Assembly: GCA_958450325.1 (NCBI GenBank)
Contig: OY288243.1
Location: 44,441,878-44,505,877 of the forward strand
Direction of reading: 5' to 3'
DNA from: Agrostemma githago
Taxonomy: Eukaryota > Streptophyta > Magnoliopsida > Caryophyllales > Caryophyllaceae
DNA: 64,000 nucleotides
Shown: one piece after another, positions 23,350 through 35,298 of the stretch
Layout of the letters: every line of letters starts with the position of its first letter
Numbering within the stretch: the first letter of the stretch is position 1
Translations under genes and position numbers: made by a program
Notes under the pieces: model-generated
Seen by the model: the letters and a program-made list of their open reading frames with translations, nothing else
Databases searched by the model: none
What the model was told of the DNA's origin: nothing

Positions 23350-25640
23350 TTTTTTTGTTAAATGGTAAGTATATTGATAAACCAAAAAATCATATACAAT
23401 ATGCTATGATTCTAGTTACATATTCAGAGTCCCTCGTGCTTAATTTCCCTTTCCTAATCCCTCGGAAATACAATTGAAGTTCTTTTTTAATCCTTTCGCT
23501 AACTAATTCATGTCTCGTAATCATATATTCCAATCTACTCTGATATCGCTGCATCCATATGTGGTAAACACACGCGTTGATCACCCCGTTCACTATTCCT
23601 CTTTTCAATTTCGAGCCCCTTATTTGTAGTCTCCAATCGGCATTCAGAGACACATGCATTAGGCATCCAACCCAGATTTCAACATTTAGAAGCAAAGATT
23701 TACTGTACTCACATTGACAAAACAGATTTGCTGTTGTTTCCAATGTTTGCGCACACAGGCAGCAAGCCGCATCATCAATAATCTGAAGTTTATGCAATTT
23801 ATCTCGAGTTCTTAACGCTCCCTGTAGGTACAGCCAAGCAACGAACCTGTGCTTAGGGATCGAGCATTTACTCCACATCAGTCGTGCCCAGTCCACTTTC
23901 TCTCGTTTTAATCGACACCAATTATACCCTCTGGCGACAGTATATTGACACTGATTATGCCACTCCCCTCGTGTGTATCCATCTTTGAACACATCTTTAG
24001 CCTGGCATATCTTTCTCCAACCCCAACTTGAGTTCATTGTAGGACTGTAGTTCAACCATTGTGCTCCTTTTAAGTAAACTGAGTTCACCCAGTGCACCCA
24101 TAATTTATCAGGATGATTAATAATCCACCACGTCATTTTTCTTATCGCTGCCTTATTCCAATGACAATTCTGTCTAAGGTTCAGACCGCCCTCTTCATAA
24201 GGTACACATACCTTCTCCCACGACATTAGTGGAGCTCTAGTGTAACAAGTTCCTCCCTCCCAGAGGAAATTACGGCAGATGTCTTCAGTTTTTTTAATAA
24301 CTCCACTGGGTATGAGGAAGAATCTCGCCCAATACTGATGCAGCGTGCTAAAAACGGATTGCACCAGAACCAGTCTTCCCATGTATGAAAGCTTCCTCGC
24401 TCCAATCATCCTAATTCTCTTAGTGACTGAATCAATCAAAGGCAGGCAATCTATGATCGTAAGTCGGGAACTCTTGGGAACGCCCAGATATTGAAAGGGT
24501 ATATTGCCCTCAGAACATCCTGAGACAGCCAATATATCGTGTCTGTCAGCAGACTTGACTCCATTGAAGTAAATGTGAGTCTTACCTGGACTGAGTTTTA
24601 GACCCGAGGCTGCTGAAAACGTAGCAAAAGTGCGTAAAAGGACCATCATAGACTGAATATCTCCTTTACTAAATAGTAATAGATCATCGGCAAACATCAG
24701 GCTTGTCAATTTCATAGGCTTACACATCGGATGATAACTGGACTTTTCATTAGAGGTAGTGTATCGAAGCAATCTCGTCAAGTATTCCATGCATTTAGTA
24801 AATAATAGGGGGGAAAGTGGATCCTCTTGTCTCAACCCTCTCTTCCCATGGAAAAAACCAAACGAATCTCCATTAATACTTAGTGAGAAAGATGTTGTAT
24901 GCACGCATTGTAAAAGAAGATTGCGGAAATCCTGAGGAAAATTAAGTTGTTCCAGCATCTGTTTAAGGAATTCCCACTCCACAGTGTCATACGCCTTTTG
25001 CATATCCATTTTGATCAAACATCGAGACGACACAGCTTTCCTAGAGTATAACCGAACCAAGTCTTGGCAGATGAGGATATTTTCGACTATACTTCTTCCC
25101 CTAATAAAATGACCTTGGACAAGGGATATGATATCCGAAAGAACCTTAGCGAATCTGTTACACAGAATCTTAGATATGCATTTGTATAACGTATTGCAAC
25201 ACGCTATAGGACGAAATTGAAGAACAGATTTTGGGCGATCAACTTTTGGGATGAGGACCAAATTCGTGTTATTCAGCTGCTTAAGAAGCTTTCCTGAATG
25301 GAAAAAATCTTTAATGGAAGCACAAAAATCCTCCCCAACAACTGACCAAGCATCCTTGAAAAATTGGCTGGTATACCCATCCGGGTCTGGAGCTTTATCA
25401 TTCGGAATACTAAAGAGGACTTTTTTAATTTCCTCATTAGTGACCTACTCCTGTAAAATAGCATGAGGTTCATCACTGCATATCGGCCCCATCTGCGTAA
25501 CCATACTAGAAACAGACGTAGACTCAGTCCTGCTCCCAAGTAGAGACTGGTAGTAAGAAAGGAAGGCATTTTGAATGCCCTCAGTGGTGTTACATTCCTT
25601 ACCTTCACTATCTTCAATCATCGAGACTCCATTATGTCTC
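23350..25640 (-). mobile_element. 5'-truncated L1-type LINE
   Basis: The insertion has a short 3' poly(A) (poly-T on the plus strand at 23348-23356). It is flanked by GAAACTTAGTT at 23339-23349 and 25641-25651, a target duplication of 9-11 bp. The sister LTR of LARD3 holds the same site without the insertion. The 5' end begins between the endonuclease and RT domains, the usual result of abortive reverse transcription. Confidence 0.9.
23390..25626 (-). pseudogene. LINE ORF2 fragment: reverse transcriptase plus zf-RVT
   Basis: The frame is open from about 25626 to the stop at 23390, except for TAG at 25445-25447. The order is a linker before RT, then the RT domain: SIPNDKAPDPDG (Gly changed to Asp against the usual APGPDG), then QGHFIRGRSIVENI, KMDMQKAYDTVEW, GLRQEDPLSPLLF and the catalytic LMFADDLLLFS. 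Near the C-terminus is a zf-RVT region with a Trp/Cys pattern (SIPKHRFVAWLYLQGALRT, then CCLCAQTLETTANLFCQC). The endonuclease is absent. The enzyme would copy LINE RNA at a nicked target, but this copy cannot be autonomous. Both catalytic aspartates of FADD are present. Confidence 0.9.
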
Positions 25641-27334
25641 GAAACTTAGTTACACCTTTTATTTCTTGAGAAGATACAAATTCCAAAAAAAAATGGGTTC
25701 CTGTTCATATGTTTACAAACTGTCAGAATTAGACACTCGATTGTACTTTTTTTAACAAAACACGTTTAAAAACTTTATTTTAAAGAAATTCCAATTGGAA
25801 ACATTTACTAGACACTTTAAAGTTTAGTTACGTAAATTACCCAGATTAAATACAAATTGTATTATATGTTTCAAATCAGATCTTGTCACAACTGACAGAT
25901 TTGCGAATTAATTTGACACCTGTTCATAAACAATTTATTGTGACCAAACGACTAGAAGTTATTTTACGAAATTAAATAAAATTAAATTAGAATTAAAATA
26001 AATAGTAGTGTCTTTTAAAAGTTTTCGGAAATAAAGTCTTTCAAATAGATTATTAATTCACCCAAAAATACTAACAAATTCTGGAACCTGCTGTAACTTT
26101 ATTAAACACAATAAAACTTTCAATTTGATAATTTATACTTTAAAATTGCAAAAAATCTGAAATTAATTATTATGTGTATGTTTTATTCTCGGCCTTATAA
26201 TACTTTTTAATAGTTAAAAGAACGTCTTATTTTCAAATCTCGTAAAAACGATTTAAAATAACAAAACATGTGAAGATTTACGATTTAAAGTCTTTGTTGT
26301 TAAAAACGAGACATACATATTGTCTAACAAAAATCTAATTTCTATACATGAAACTACAACAATAATATCACATAATACCGAGTAATATGTCAATGTTACC
26401 TTAATCGAGATCCGAATCAATTAAATAATCAACTTCATTGGATCTAGCACGATAGCCTACGTACGAAATAATTAAACATATGGTATTAAAACCACATTGT
26501 AAGTGAATAGAAAGGAGAAAACGAGATGAAGAACGAATAAGAGTAATTAAATTACCCTCGAGATTGGAAAGAATTAGAGACGAATTAGGATCAGATTGAT
26601 GAATAAAAATGAGGAAAATTTAACGTGAAAGAGAAAAGAAGACTTGTGTTATGAATAGAATAGACTAGAATGAATGAGAATATAAAGAGAAATTGGAATC
26701 TAAAAGATAAGAATAAACAAGCCACAAGACTCTTAACTCAACTAGGAGACGAGATGGTTGAGATGGAAAGAACAAGCAATAAATCTATGTGATAGGTTTC
26801 CGACAAAAATAAATAGTTTAAAATAAATAGGATAAATATAATATGTAGTGTTAATAAAAGGTGTCTGAAAATATTTCTCGAGTCGATAAAAAAGATTCAT
26901 AAAATAATATAAGCGTTTACCAAGAAATTTGATTAAAACGCATTAGAAAATAATTTTTTGTGAAATCGCGTAGTAAAATAATCAAAAAGCCATTTTTCGA
27001 AAATAAAATGTTTTTGAGCTAGAAACCATTAAAAATATAATCGAGCATTTTTAGAAAAATAATTAGTTCAAACTCGAATTTAAAATTATTGTTTATAGAA
27101 AATATGATTTTTCAAAAATAATTGAACGTATTTGCGATGAAAAGAATTAAATGGGTTGTCGAATAAAAATAGAAATCCTTTTACAAAATTAAATAATTTT
27201 AGACTCGATCATGAAAGAGACCTCGAAATGAGAAAAACGTAATTGACGAAATATTACAGAGTTACGACATAATCTTAACGGAACAGATAGCAGAGCTAAG
27301 AAATTTGCGGCTGTTACATAACCCCCGTCAAATT

Positions 27335-27353
27335 TTGACGCCGTTGCCGGGGA
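27335..27353 (+). promoter_or_regulatory. Element C primer binding site (tRNA-Asp type)
   Basis: TTGACGCCGTTGCCGGGGA differs by one base from the common TGGCGCCGTTGCCGGGGA and lies 4 nt after the LTR end. Confidence 0.8.
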
Positions 27354-27464
27354 GATGATGTTATTTACTTGCTTGTTTTGTGTTTTAGTCTTTTGATTAC
27401 CCTTTTCTCGAGGAACTTCCATTCCTTGAGACCATTTCTCACCTTTTTCGTGTAGTTTCCTCGT

Positions 27465-28360
27465 ATGCCCAGGTCCTCTCTAAGTTCAGGCTACATATCC
27501 ACATACAATCCTAAACCAGAGAGAACTTTCCGCAGGTCTAGAAAATTCTACAAGGAGATTGCTGAGACGGAAAGATCACAATCCGTAAAATTTTCGGACG
27601 ACGAGCACGTATCCGAATCACAGTCCTTTGAAGAGGATAATTCCACCATTGTCCCCGAAACACTGTTAGTCAAGATGCCTCCCAAACTTGCTAGGCATTC
27701 GAAGTCGGAGCAGACTTCCTTGTTGAAACCAATGAAATGGCCTACCACCACGACCGGTAATTTTGAGCTTCGCTCTGCCTTTATCACATAGGTGGAGCAA
27801 AATCACTTCAGTGGAGGTGCCGATGAAGACTCGGCGAAGCACATGAAGCTCTTCACCGACTATTGGTCTACTATTCCACTCTCCGCAGGAGTGACTCAAG
27901 AGGAAGTGATGGAGATGCGATTCATGTTTTCTCTACGCGACACCGCGAGAGACTGGATCGCGGATTTAGACTGCGCAGCTGAGAGAGTCACGGACTGGAA
28001 CTCTCTTGCCTTAGCCTTCTACCAGCACTACTACACGTCGCAGAAGACCAATATGTTGAGAAGTCAGATCACTAACTTCCGACAAATAGCCCATGAGAAC
28101 ATCTATGAGGCGTGGGGACGGTTCAAGAAACTAGTCAAGGAGTGTCCACATCACAGTTTCGAGGTATGGTTTTTGTGCAATCAATTCTAACGGTTTATAT
28201 AAGCTCGATTCTGCAGCTAATGGCAGGTTTCTAAAGAACGTTGATGATGATAAAGCATGGAAATTGATTGAAGATATGACAACTCATCATTCACGTTGGG
28301 GAAATCCACGGGGTAACACCCGAGGTAATAGTGGTGACTCTGAGTCATCAAATGCCATAG
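27465..28360 (+). pseudogene. Athila-like gag, N-terminal part (element C)
   Basis: The start is ATG at 27465 (MPRSSLSSGYISTYNP), followed by the conserved PKPERTFRR opening. An in-frame TAG at 27789-27791 separates it from the Retrotrans_gag core: HFSGGADEDSAKHMKLF, FMFSLRDTARDWIADL, NSLALAFYQHYYTSQKT and NIYEAWGRFKKLVKECPHH. A frameshift near 28170-28190 moves the rest (GLYKLDSAANGRFLKN, then AWKLIEDMTTHHSRWG) into another frame. The frame then ends at the insertion point 28361. Gag would form the particle shell around the retrotransposon RNA. This copy is dead. Confidence 0.85.
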
Positions 28361-28753
28361 TGTAGACACCCGCATTTTAACTGCTTCTGTCTATAGCAGT
28401 CTCCAACAAAACACCCGATGATGATCAGACGTTAACATGCACTAATACGCTCGAATACGCGGAATCAATAGTATCCGACGTGGACACTTAGCGGAGTATA
28501 AATCTCTCAAAACTGACCTCAAGTTCAGACTCAAAGGTTCGTTCCTAATAAAATAAAGCTAATTTGAGCCAAAACTGCCACCGGGGGCAAAACCATCTTT
28601 TGCGACTGAGTCAAAACCCGGTAAAAGTCGAAACCCGAGAATTAAAAAAGCCTTATGCTGCGTCCGAATACAAAATGAATCAATTCTAAAACAAACCAAA
28701 TCCAAAAGACAAACAAATCCAAACCTTCCCTATTTATGTCACCGGTCTAAGGG

Positions 28754-28846
28754 CATTCGATCGAGTGACCCCCTAAAAATCCACCTGGACCCGTTTACTG
28801 GGGCACTCGATCGAGTGACCCTAAACCGGGGTAAAATCTATATATA
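28754..28846 (+). promoter_or_regulatory. LTR promoter of element E: palindromes plus TATA box
   Basis: CATTCGATCGAGTG (28754-28767, one mismatch) and the exact palindrome CACTCGATCGAGTG (28804-28817) are 50 bp apart. The second is 21 bp upstream of TATATATA (28839-28846). Confidence 0.75.
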
Positions 28847-29659
28847 CCCCCTTTGCACACCATTTGAAGGGATCTCTATTTTCCACCTTTTCCAACCCTT
28901 GCTCCTTCACATTTTTGGCTTCTTTAAGAGTTCTATATACACTCTCACATACATAGCCATTCCCGAGATCTAGCCTCCCTAAAACCAAGTACACCGTTTC
29001 CCTAATCACACACCCTAACTCACCCTCCATACTCGAACCGCTCCCGTGCCTACGACGACACTCACGAGCCCGCCATTCTGAGACTATTAACATGTACGTT
29101 GTGGGTGTACCAAACCCCATTTTCTAATCTCTACTCTTTTTATTTTGTATACTGACTACTAACAACACTAACATTTATTTATCGTTACTAACTTTTAATT
29201 TCCGTTCTACAAACATTTACTTTCTCGCAATCTAACATTTCGATTATTGTTCCTAACATCTAACATCTGTTTATCGATTTTTTTACATTCCGTTATATTT
29301 TAAATACCGTGTATATTACGATATAACAAAAAACTATTTTCAAAATTGATTCAAGCAAATGTCCGATGACGCTAAATCGATCGTCGTAGGCTTTAAAAGA
29401 CAAACTACGACGTCGAAATGCAAAGGACCTAATGTTTGTGATGACAAATCGAATTTTCTGTCGAGTACATTCGATAATAAAATGCCACCAAAAGTCCGTA
29501 TAATCCCCGAAAAAGTCATACTGGAGGTGGCGAGCCGCCGCCGTCCAAGGCGCTTAAGTGTCAGAATGCCTTATGGCGTGCGCATGGCGGATTATAACGA
29601 GATCGCGGTAATTTGTTATAGAGCGTATTCGATGTCGTTTTAGAAATGTCGATCTAAAG

Positions 29660-30020
29660 GCTGGATATCGATTCCGTAATCGAATATCGCGCGTAAAATA
29701 GCTATCGACAATCGAATTACATTGAAGCGCGATGATGTCGAACCGATCATCGTATGCTCCATAAGACCCGACAACGACGTCGTGACATAGAGGGTTTCGA
29801 TATTCATGTTTAGTTCGATTATTCTGGATTCCATAAACATCGCTCTAAAATGTTCGATACTGATTCTATAATCGAGTGTCGAGTATGAAGAGCTATCGCG
29901 AACTGTGCTAATGCAAAACCTAGTGGTGTCGATCCGGTCGTCGTAGGGTCTGCAAGACCCGACAATGACGTCGTGACACTGAAGGGCCCGATATTTGCAT
30001 TAGCTCGACTGCGTCTTGAT
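29660..30020 (+). repeat. Two-copy ~190-bp repeat in the element E LTR
   Basis: The units share CGACGTCGTGACA and flanking stretches. A related, more diverged stretch occurs near 29365-29450. The second unit contains the hairpin GGGTCTGCAAGACCC (around 29946-29960). Confidence 0.65.
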
Positions 30021-30080
30021 TTGAATCACAAATTCGTAAAATGGGTTGTTTTAGAAGTAACCTGCCACCCGGTATAGGGG

Positions 30081-30190
30081 CACTCGATGGAGTGCCTGAG
30101 TCACTCAATCGAGTGACCCTCTCAAAAATGGGGCAGAGATTTTCCATCAAAGGGCACTCGAACGAGTCCACATAATGACTCGATCGAGTG
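30081..30190 (+). repeat. Cluster of four degenerate CACTCGATCGAGTG palindromes
   Basis: Copies lie at 30081-30094, 30102-30115, 30155-30168 and 30177-30190. Each differs from the perfect palindrome by one or two bases. A possible TATA (GATATAAAG) follows near 30223. Confidence 0.75.
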
Positions 30191-30291
30191 ACCCATACAA
30201 GCCTCCAACGAAGGCTAAAAGACGATATAAAGTTCCGTCGAGTCATATTTACGACTCTAAGTCGATACGTGCTAAATCAATCACGTATTTG

Positions 30292-32467
30292 TGTAGACAC
30301 CCAAATTTGGACTTGGTGGCTGCAGAAGTGCCTAGCAAACACCCGATGACGATAGGACTGCAACGCGACACAGGTTCGCGAAGTTTAAGATAGTTTTCCC
30401 ATAGAACGGATCAAATAATTACTCGGAAAAATTAAAACTAACATGATGACAGCCTTAGTCGTGTCGTTACGGTCACATAGACACTAATTAGAGTCAATTC
30501 CGACACCGGGACCCCGAGTCGGTCCCGAAACTCGAACCAAGTCAACACCGCGCCAAGCGAACCTCGGGATGAACACCCGAGGCCCACTAAACCCATAGCA
30601 CTAGGTCAAACCCGGGGTAAACTTCATCCCCAAGTAACGTATCATGCTCCTCCCTTTCGGTTTTGGAAAGTATCAAAATTGTATCCTCAAAACTCCAACC
30701 GCCCCACCTGACGTGCCTGGGTCTCCCCACGGTCGGACCCAGGCGCCTGAGTCTTAGCACGCCCCAGCTCGGGCGCCCATATGGGCGACGAGGGCCGAAA
30801 ACACCTATAAATACCCCCTTCACGCCCTCATTTCGACACACAACATTTAATCCTCTTCTCTACCTCAAAACTCTCGCTAAGGGCTCGCACTCCGACACCC
30901 GAGGCAAACGATCCACTCAATTGTAGTTCTGATAATAAAAGCGACATCGACGCTACTCCTCACCTTCGAGCACTCCACTCGATACCGAGGTGCCTGTGAT
31001 CGACTAGCCCCAAAATTAGTACACAGATTCTGTCGGATTAACCACAGAATTAGAGAATAGTAACGGAGCTCTGCCGGAATAGCCGCGGGAAGGTCAAACG
31101 GTAACGGAACTCTACTGGGGTAACTAGTCAAGCTAGGAGGATTCGCCTGTCGAAGTCGTATCGTCACTAGGTTGTCATCTAACCAAAACGTTCCATATTT
31201 GTACTTTTTATTATTAAGCACTACGACAACTCTAGATGTGGGCGCTAGGCCCACAAGCATCTACTAAAATACGTAACGTCCCAACTTCAACCACAAATAT
31301 TAAGACACACTAAATAGACCCGAGTAATTCCGAGATCCGTTCTCAAGACTATCTATGCATCTAGTCCCGTTTAGTGTATACTCCGAGAGTGGAACTCCTC
31401 ACAATGTGATTTACTTACATTCGCATTTACAGTTTCTCGTATGATTTATTGCTTTTATAACCTTATAATCGCATGCTAAATCACCTAACACGGAATTTAA
31501 AACGTAAAATAACTTAAAACTGAACAAAGCGATGGTTGGGTTCCGTATTAGTCTAGGTGCTCACCTTATTAGGTTCGACGCGTCTCTATTAATATCGAAC
31601 CGACGCATCTTAAGCAGAATACCAGGTAAGGTATACCATGAGAATGACTAATATACGTATTATCACGTTAAATCTGATTTGCTAATACGTATAATACATA
31701 GTACTCTCTACTCTCCAATGTGCATCTTTTCATGGCCTGCTTGTCACGTGAAATTGCATGCAAAGAATGTAAACACCACTACTTCGACGATAAACTTATC
31801 TGTCCTTAAAACAACTAACGTAGTTAAGCATAGGGTTAAAACAATGGATGTTACAGTATTTCCACAACAACAAAAGGACTAGGAAATCAGCCCACTGATT
31901 GATTAGTATAGGCCGCTATAGTGCGGGCGGGATTGGGTGTTGACATCTATCGGATGTTGGCTTCCCAATACGTACCCTCACCCCTTACTCAGAATCGACG
32001 GTGTCCGGATGTCCGAAACCATTGGCAATGAGAGTCACTCTAGGCATGGAGTGATTAAGGGTACATGTCTTTATCTTTAGGTCCCGTGCCACTCAACTTT
32101 GATCCGGCAAGGGATCAAAGTTGACTTGAACGGTTTCCGAGTCCCCATAATTGACTCGGTGGCGACTCCACGAATCAGCAACGAATTCAGTTCACTAAAA
32201 AGGTCGCCTTACCAAATGAATCGGCCTTTAAACATTAACAACCACGTCTTGATCGATTCCCAAACGGAAACACGGGTGCCCGCACCCGTCTAGTACAAGT
32301 CCGGATCGTCATCCAAATCGAGGTCCGACACTTTGCCCCGTATGCGAGATCGGACCGGCCCCCGGCAGGGAGGGGGACGTGTGGGTGACCGCTGCCACAC
32401 GTTGAAAACTGGGTCGGTCCCGCGCGGGCGCGCGCGGGGCGTCGGGCGGTGCGGACGGACGTCCACA
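30292..32467 (+). repeat. Element A 5' LTR
   Basis: Begins TGTAGACACCCAAATT and ends CA, 3 nt before the PBS. The 3' part is strongly GC-rich (about 32330-32460). TATAAATA at 30806-30813 is the likely TATA box. Confidence 0.8.
30774..30813 (+). promoter_or_regulatory. Element A LTR promoter: palindrome CGCCCATATGGGCG and TATA box
   Basis: A perfect 14-bp palindrome (30774-30787) lies 18 bp upstream of TATAAATA (30806-30813). Confidence 0.7.
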
Positions 32468-32470
32468 GTT

Positions 32471-32489
32471 TGGCGACTCCGTTGGGGAT
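32471..32489 (+). promoter_or_regulatory. Element A primer binding site
   Basis: TGGCGACTCCGTTGGGGAT resembles the TGGCGACTC-GCTGGGGA sites of Tat-lineage elements and lies 3 nt after the LTR. Confidence 0.75.
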
Positions 32490-34024
32490 TTGTAAACAAG
32501 TTTCCAGCGGTTGTGTAACTTGAACAAGGTCGGTGAAGCTCATTTCTTAGTTCCTTGTTGTGGTCACTACAGGTTTTGGCCCTAAAAAGCCCACCCTAAC
32601 CGATATCAGGACCAATCGACCTCTTCGCGGTAAGATCTCTATGGACGCGCGGAGAGATCCTCGGTTGATGCTTCGGCCGCCTAACGCGTAACCCGCATGA
32701 CTAATAAGCGGATAGTCCAAACGGACGATATGACACTCATCTCCCCAGATCATTGTCAATACCTAAGTAAAGACTATTATTGGGCGGTAGCCTACCCTAA
32801 CCTACCCGTGTCTGCATCCTGCATGAATGTATGCATTCCTAGTTATGTGTAGCGTGTTTGAACAACACAACCCAAATAAAACACTAAAATCTGGATTCAT
32901 CCACGCCAACATATTCAACCGCATCCAATTCCGTTTTTCGAAAATACCTCATCTTTTCAAAACGACCGTTTAAATATCAATACTCTGGTCAAATCATGAT
33001 TTCTAAAAAAGGAAAACGTTTTTTTTAATGTCGTTACCATGGCAGAATTTACAGGCACTCATTTCAAAAAAAGAGTTCTTAGCGCCATCACCTTGGCCAA
33101 ACTCAAACCTATTAACAACAATAATTACCGTTAACACAACCGAAACTCCCAATTAATGGGGTTAAGGCTACCATGCAGTCACATTTTAATTTTTATGCAC
33201 ATACCGTTAGCACAACTGAAGCTTCAATTAATAAAGACGAGGAATTCAAAAAGAGGTTACACTTTCAAAACACTTTTCTTTTACAATGCACACCCCCACC
33301 GTCTTATGCTAGTTAGTACAACCGACAAACATGGGTCACTAATTTTAAAAGTCCTTTTTCAAAAAGCAAAAGTTTATAAGAAACACTATTCACCGCCTAA
33401 ATCCCTCACTAAGGATTTAGTCACACCTTCAAAGAGACTGTCATCACACTCTATCATGAACATCACGCACCCCGCGAGTATCAAACTAACTAATTAATAG
33501 TAGTTTCGATAGAAGCATCACGTAATTATTTTCAAAAAAAACATTTCCCCTAAAAGAAATGCACTCCTTTCAAAAAAAATATTTACATTTCGTCATTATT
33601 TCCGATGCACACACATAGCAACGTATTTACACTCCACAGACGATATCGTCCCACCATCACTATTTTCACAAATCATTCTTTTCAAAATTTGCAAAACCGG
33701 TCGTTTTCGAAGGAAGCATACATCCAACTTTTTTGATCCTGAGCCGGGATCGTGATCAACCTCTTACGTCGTACAACCGTGTGTTTAACCGTCTATGTTA
33801 GCTACTAGGATCACCTCTGCTCGAGATTTTACGTTTTGGGTCGTCCCACCTCGAGAAGTCCTCTTTAAACCCCACCACTGAGGCTTGCATCAGATCGTCT
33901 CACTACAGAGACAGAAAACCCCATAGGAGTTTCGTCGAATGCACCCAGAGTCTAAAGCACCTGAATCCCTAAACCGTGACCACACAAACATGGGTCAAGA
34001 GTCTCAGTTCCGTGTCGCTCAATC
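32490..34024 (+). other. Element A leader, no gene recognised
   Basis: About 1.5 kb between PBS and gag remnant. The longest ORF (33156-33497) has no recognisable similarity. Confidence 0.55.
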
Positions 34025-34810
34025 GTGAGCATCCTTCGAGGCTCTAAGACGTCCGACGAAATCTTCCTAATCCGCGGCACCATCTTGCAGAAATCTATCC
34101 CTAACATGTCCACGGAACTAGGAGTGATTGAGAACCTCTGGACCGACGTTAACGCCTTAGCTGAGGTGGTACACAATATCCGAACCTCGATAGACCATAT
34201 GTCCTGCTTTGTTTGTCGCATGGATAGTCGCCTCTACTTTCTCGAGAATAAGGACGCAGAGAGCAAACCGAACTACAGTTCGATTAACTACCATACACAC
34301 ACCCCGATTGAATCACCTAGATACTCCGTACGAGCGAAGTCCCCTGAGAACGACAAAGAAATAACCTCGACTCCTCACAGGATACAACCTAACAAAGCCA
34401 AAACACCCTTCAGAGAGTTTACCAAACTAAGCTCAACATACGCTGAGACCCTTAGACACTTAATAGATCAAGGGCTACTCAAACCTCAGGGTCCCACTCC
34501 AGACCCACCGGCTGGCAAAAGAAATAAAAAGTGGAGTCCCAATGCCTACTGCCTATTCCATCGAGGCAATGGGCACGACACCGAAGCATGTTTCTCGTTG
34601 AAACACGCTATCCAAGACCTAATCGAGGCAGGGCCATACTCCCCGACAAAACGACAAAATCCCGACTTTACTTTCTCGGTTGCCGAGGGAGAGATAGTGA
34701 CGTCGGTAGTAGTCACAAGTCATTTCAAGCCCTTTGACAAACTGTCCCCAAGAGCCGCCTCCAGGCGTCGCTCAAGGGGAACATCTCCAGAGGGATGCGG
34801 CAGGTGTTGA
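34025..34810 (+). pseudogene. Tat-like gag remnant with zinc-finger region
   Basis: A 261-codon frame. Its C-terminal third has the Tat gag signature CLFHRGNGHDTEACFSLKHA, followed by IQDLIEAG, preceded by YAETLRHLIDQGLLKP. The C-x2-H-x4-H/D-x4-C spacing is the modified zinc-binding motif of this lineage. The N-terminal two thirds are weak: the usual Retrotrans_gag core is missing, so part of gag is deleted. The frame ends in TGA at 34808-34810. Confidence 0.7.
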
Positions 34811-35290
34811 GACCCGGGAAGCGCGAGGGGCCAACGTCACAATGCGACCAGGTCGCATGACCAGTCTTAGTAAAAGTCTAGTTCATCTTAGGGCCTAGGC
34901 TAATATAATAATAAATGTCTTGTCTTTTATTCCATCAAGTCCGGGGAAGTGCGAGGGGACATGTCCTCCACCTCCCCCAACCAAAATCACGGGCATCTAG
35001 CCCGCCTACTATTATCAGTAAAACAGTTATCTTTTTTTTACAAACATGCCTCAACAATCGCTTAATTTTCTTTCAACAATTTACTTTAAACGCTTAAAAA
35101 ACCCGACTTTATGCCAATTATCGATAACCACTGACTGAAATACAAGGGCTACCGCAAGCGGCCCACTCAACATCGCCCTAAGAAGGAAATCGGGAATAAC
35201 AACCTTAGACTCAAACTGCCACTGACAAAACAACAATAAACTCGGAAGCAAACAAAACGCCACCCGACCAAACTTACCAACAACACAAAG
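34811..35290 (+). other. Unrecognised segment where protease and RT would be expected
   Basis: Only 0.5 kb separates the gag zinc motif from RNase H. No D-T-G or RT motif is visible, so protease, RT and the first RNase H are deleted. Confidence 0.6.
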
Positions 35291-35298
35291 CCTGTCTA

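Larger units (their letters stand above)
17751..27318 (-). mobile_element. LARD3: coding-less LTR element, left end cut, with LINE insertion
   Basis: The right LTR runs 22108-27318 (LINE included). The left LTR runs 17751-20298. They share long stretches, including TGTTACA ends and the blocks near the U5 end. The left LTR lacks the first ~155 bp seen at 22108-22262 and a further internal ~190 bp. A PBS-like TTGGTATCAAAGC lies at the complement of 22094-22106, and a purine tract AGTGGGAGGAT at 20299-20309. Orientation is leftward. No coding capacity is visible apart from the inserted LINE. It is a distant relative of LARD1 and LARD2. Confidence 0.85.
22108..27318 (-). repeat. LARD3 5' LTR, interrupted by LINE
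   Basis: Without the LINE this LTR is about 2.9 kb. It ends TGTTACA at 27318, immediately followed by the last 12 bp of element C's LTR. Confidence 0.85.
27319..28360 (+). mobile_element. Athila-like element C: LTR end, PBS and gag start
   Basis: The last 12 bp of an LTR (...CCCCCGTCA, ending 27330) are followed by a tRNA-Asp-type PBS and gag. The rest of the LTR was displaced by LARD3 and is not in the window. At 28361 the gag is cut by another LTR. Confidence 0.8.
28361..30291 (+). repeat. LTR of element E (TGTAGACACCCG family), right end not seen
   Basis: It starts TGTAGACACCCGCATTTT exactly where element C's gag stops, and matches the minus-strand LTR start at 17750. It contains CACTCGATCGAGTG palindromes with a TATA box, a ~190-bp degenerate tandem repeat (about 29660-30020) and a second palindrome cluster (30081-30190). 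Its end is not recognised because element A begins at 30292. It may be a solo or truncated LTR. Confidence 0.7.

Noticed and set aside
33156..33497. A 113-codon ORF in the element A leader as a gene
   Set aside because: No recognisable motif and no support from a related element in the window.
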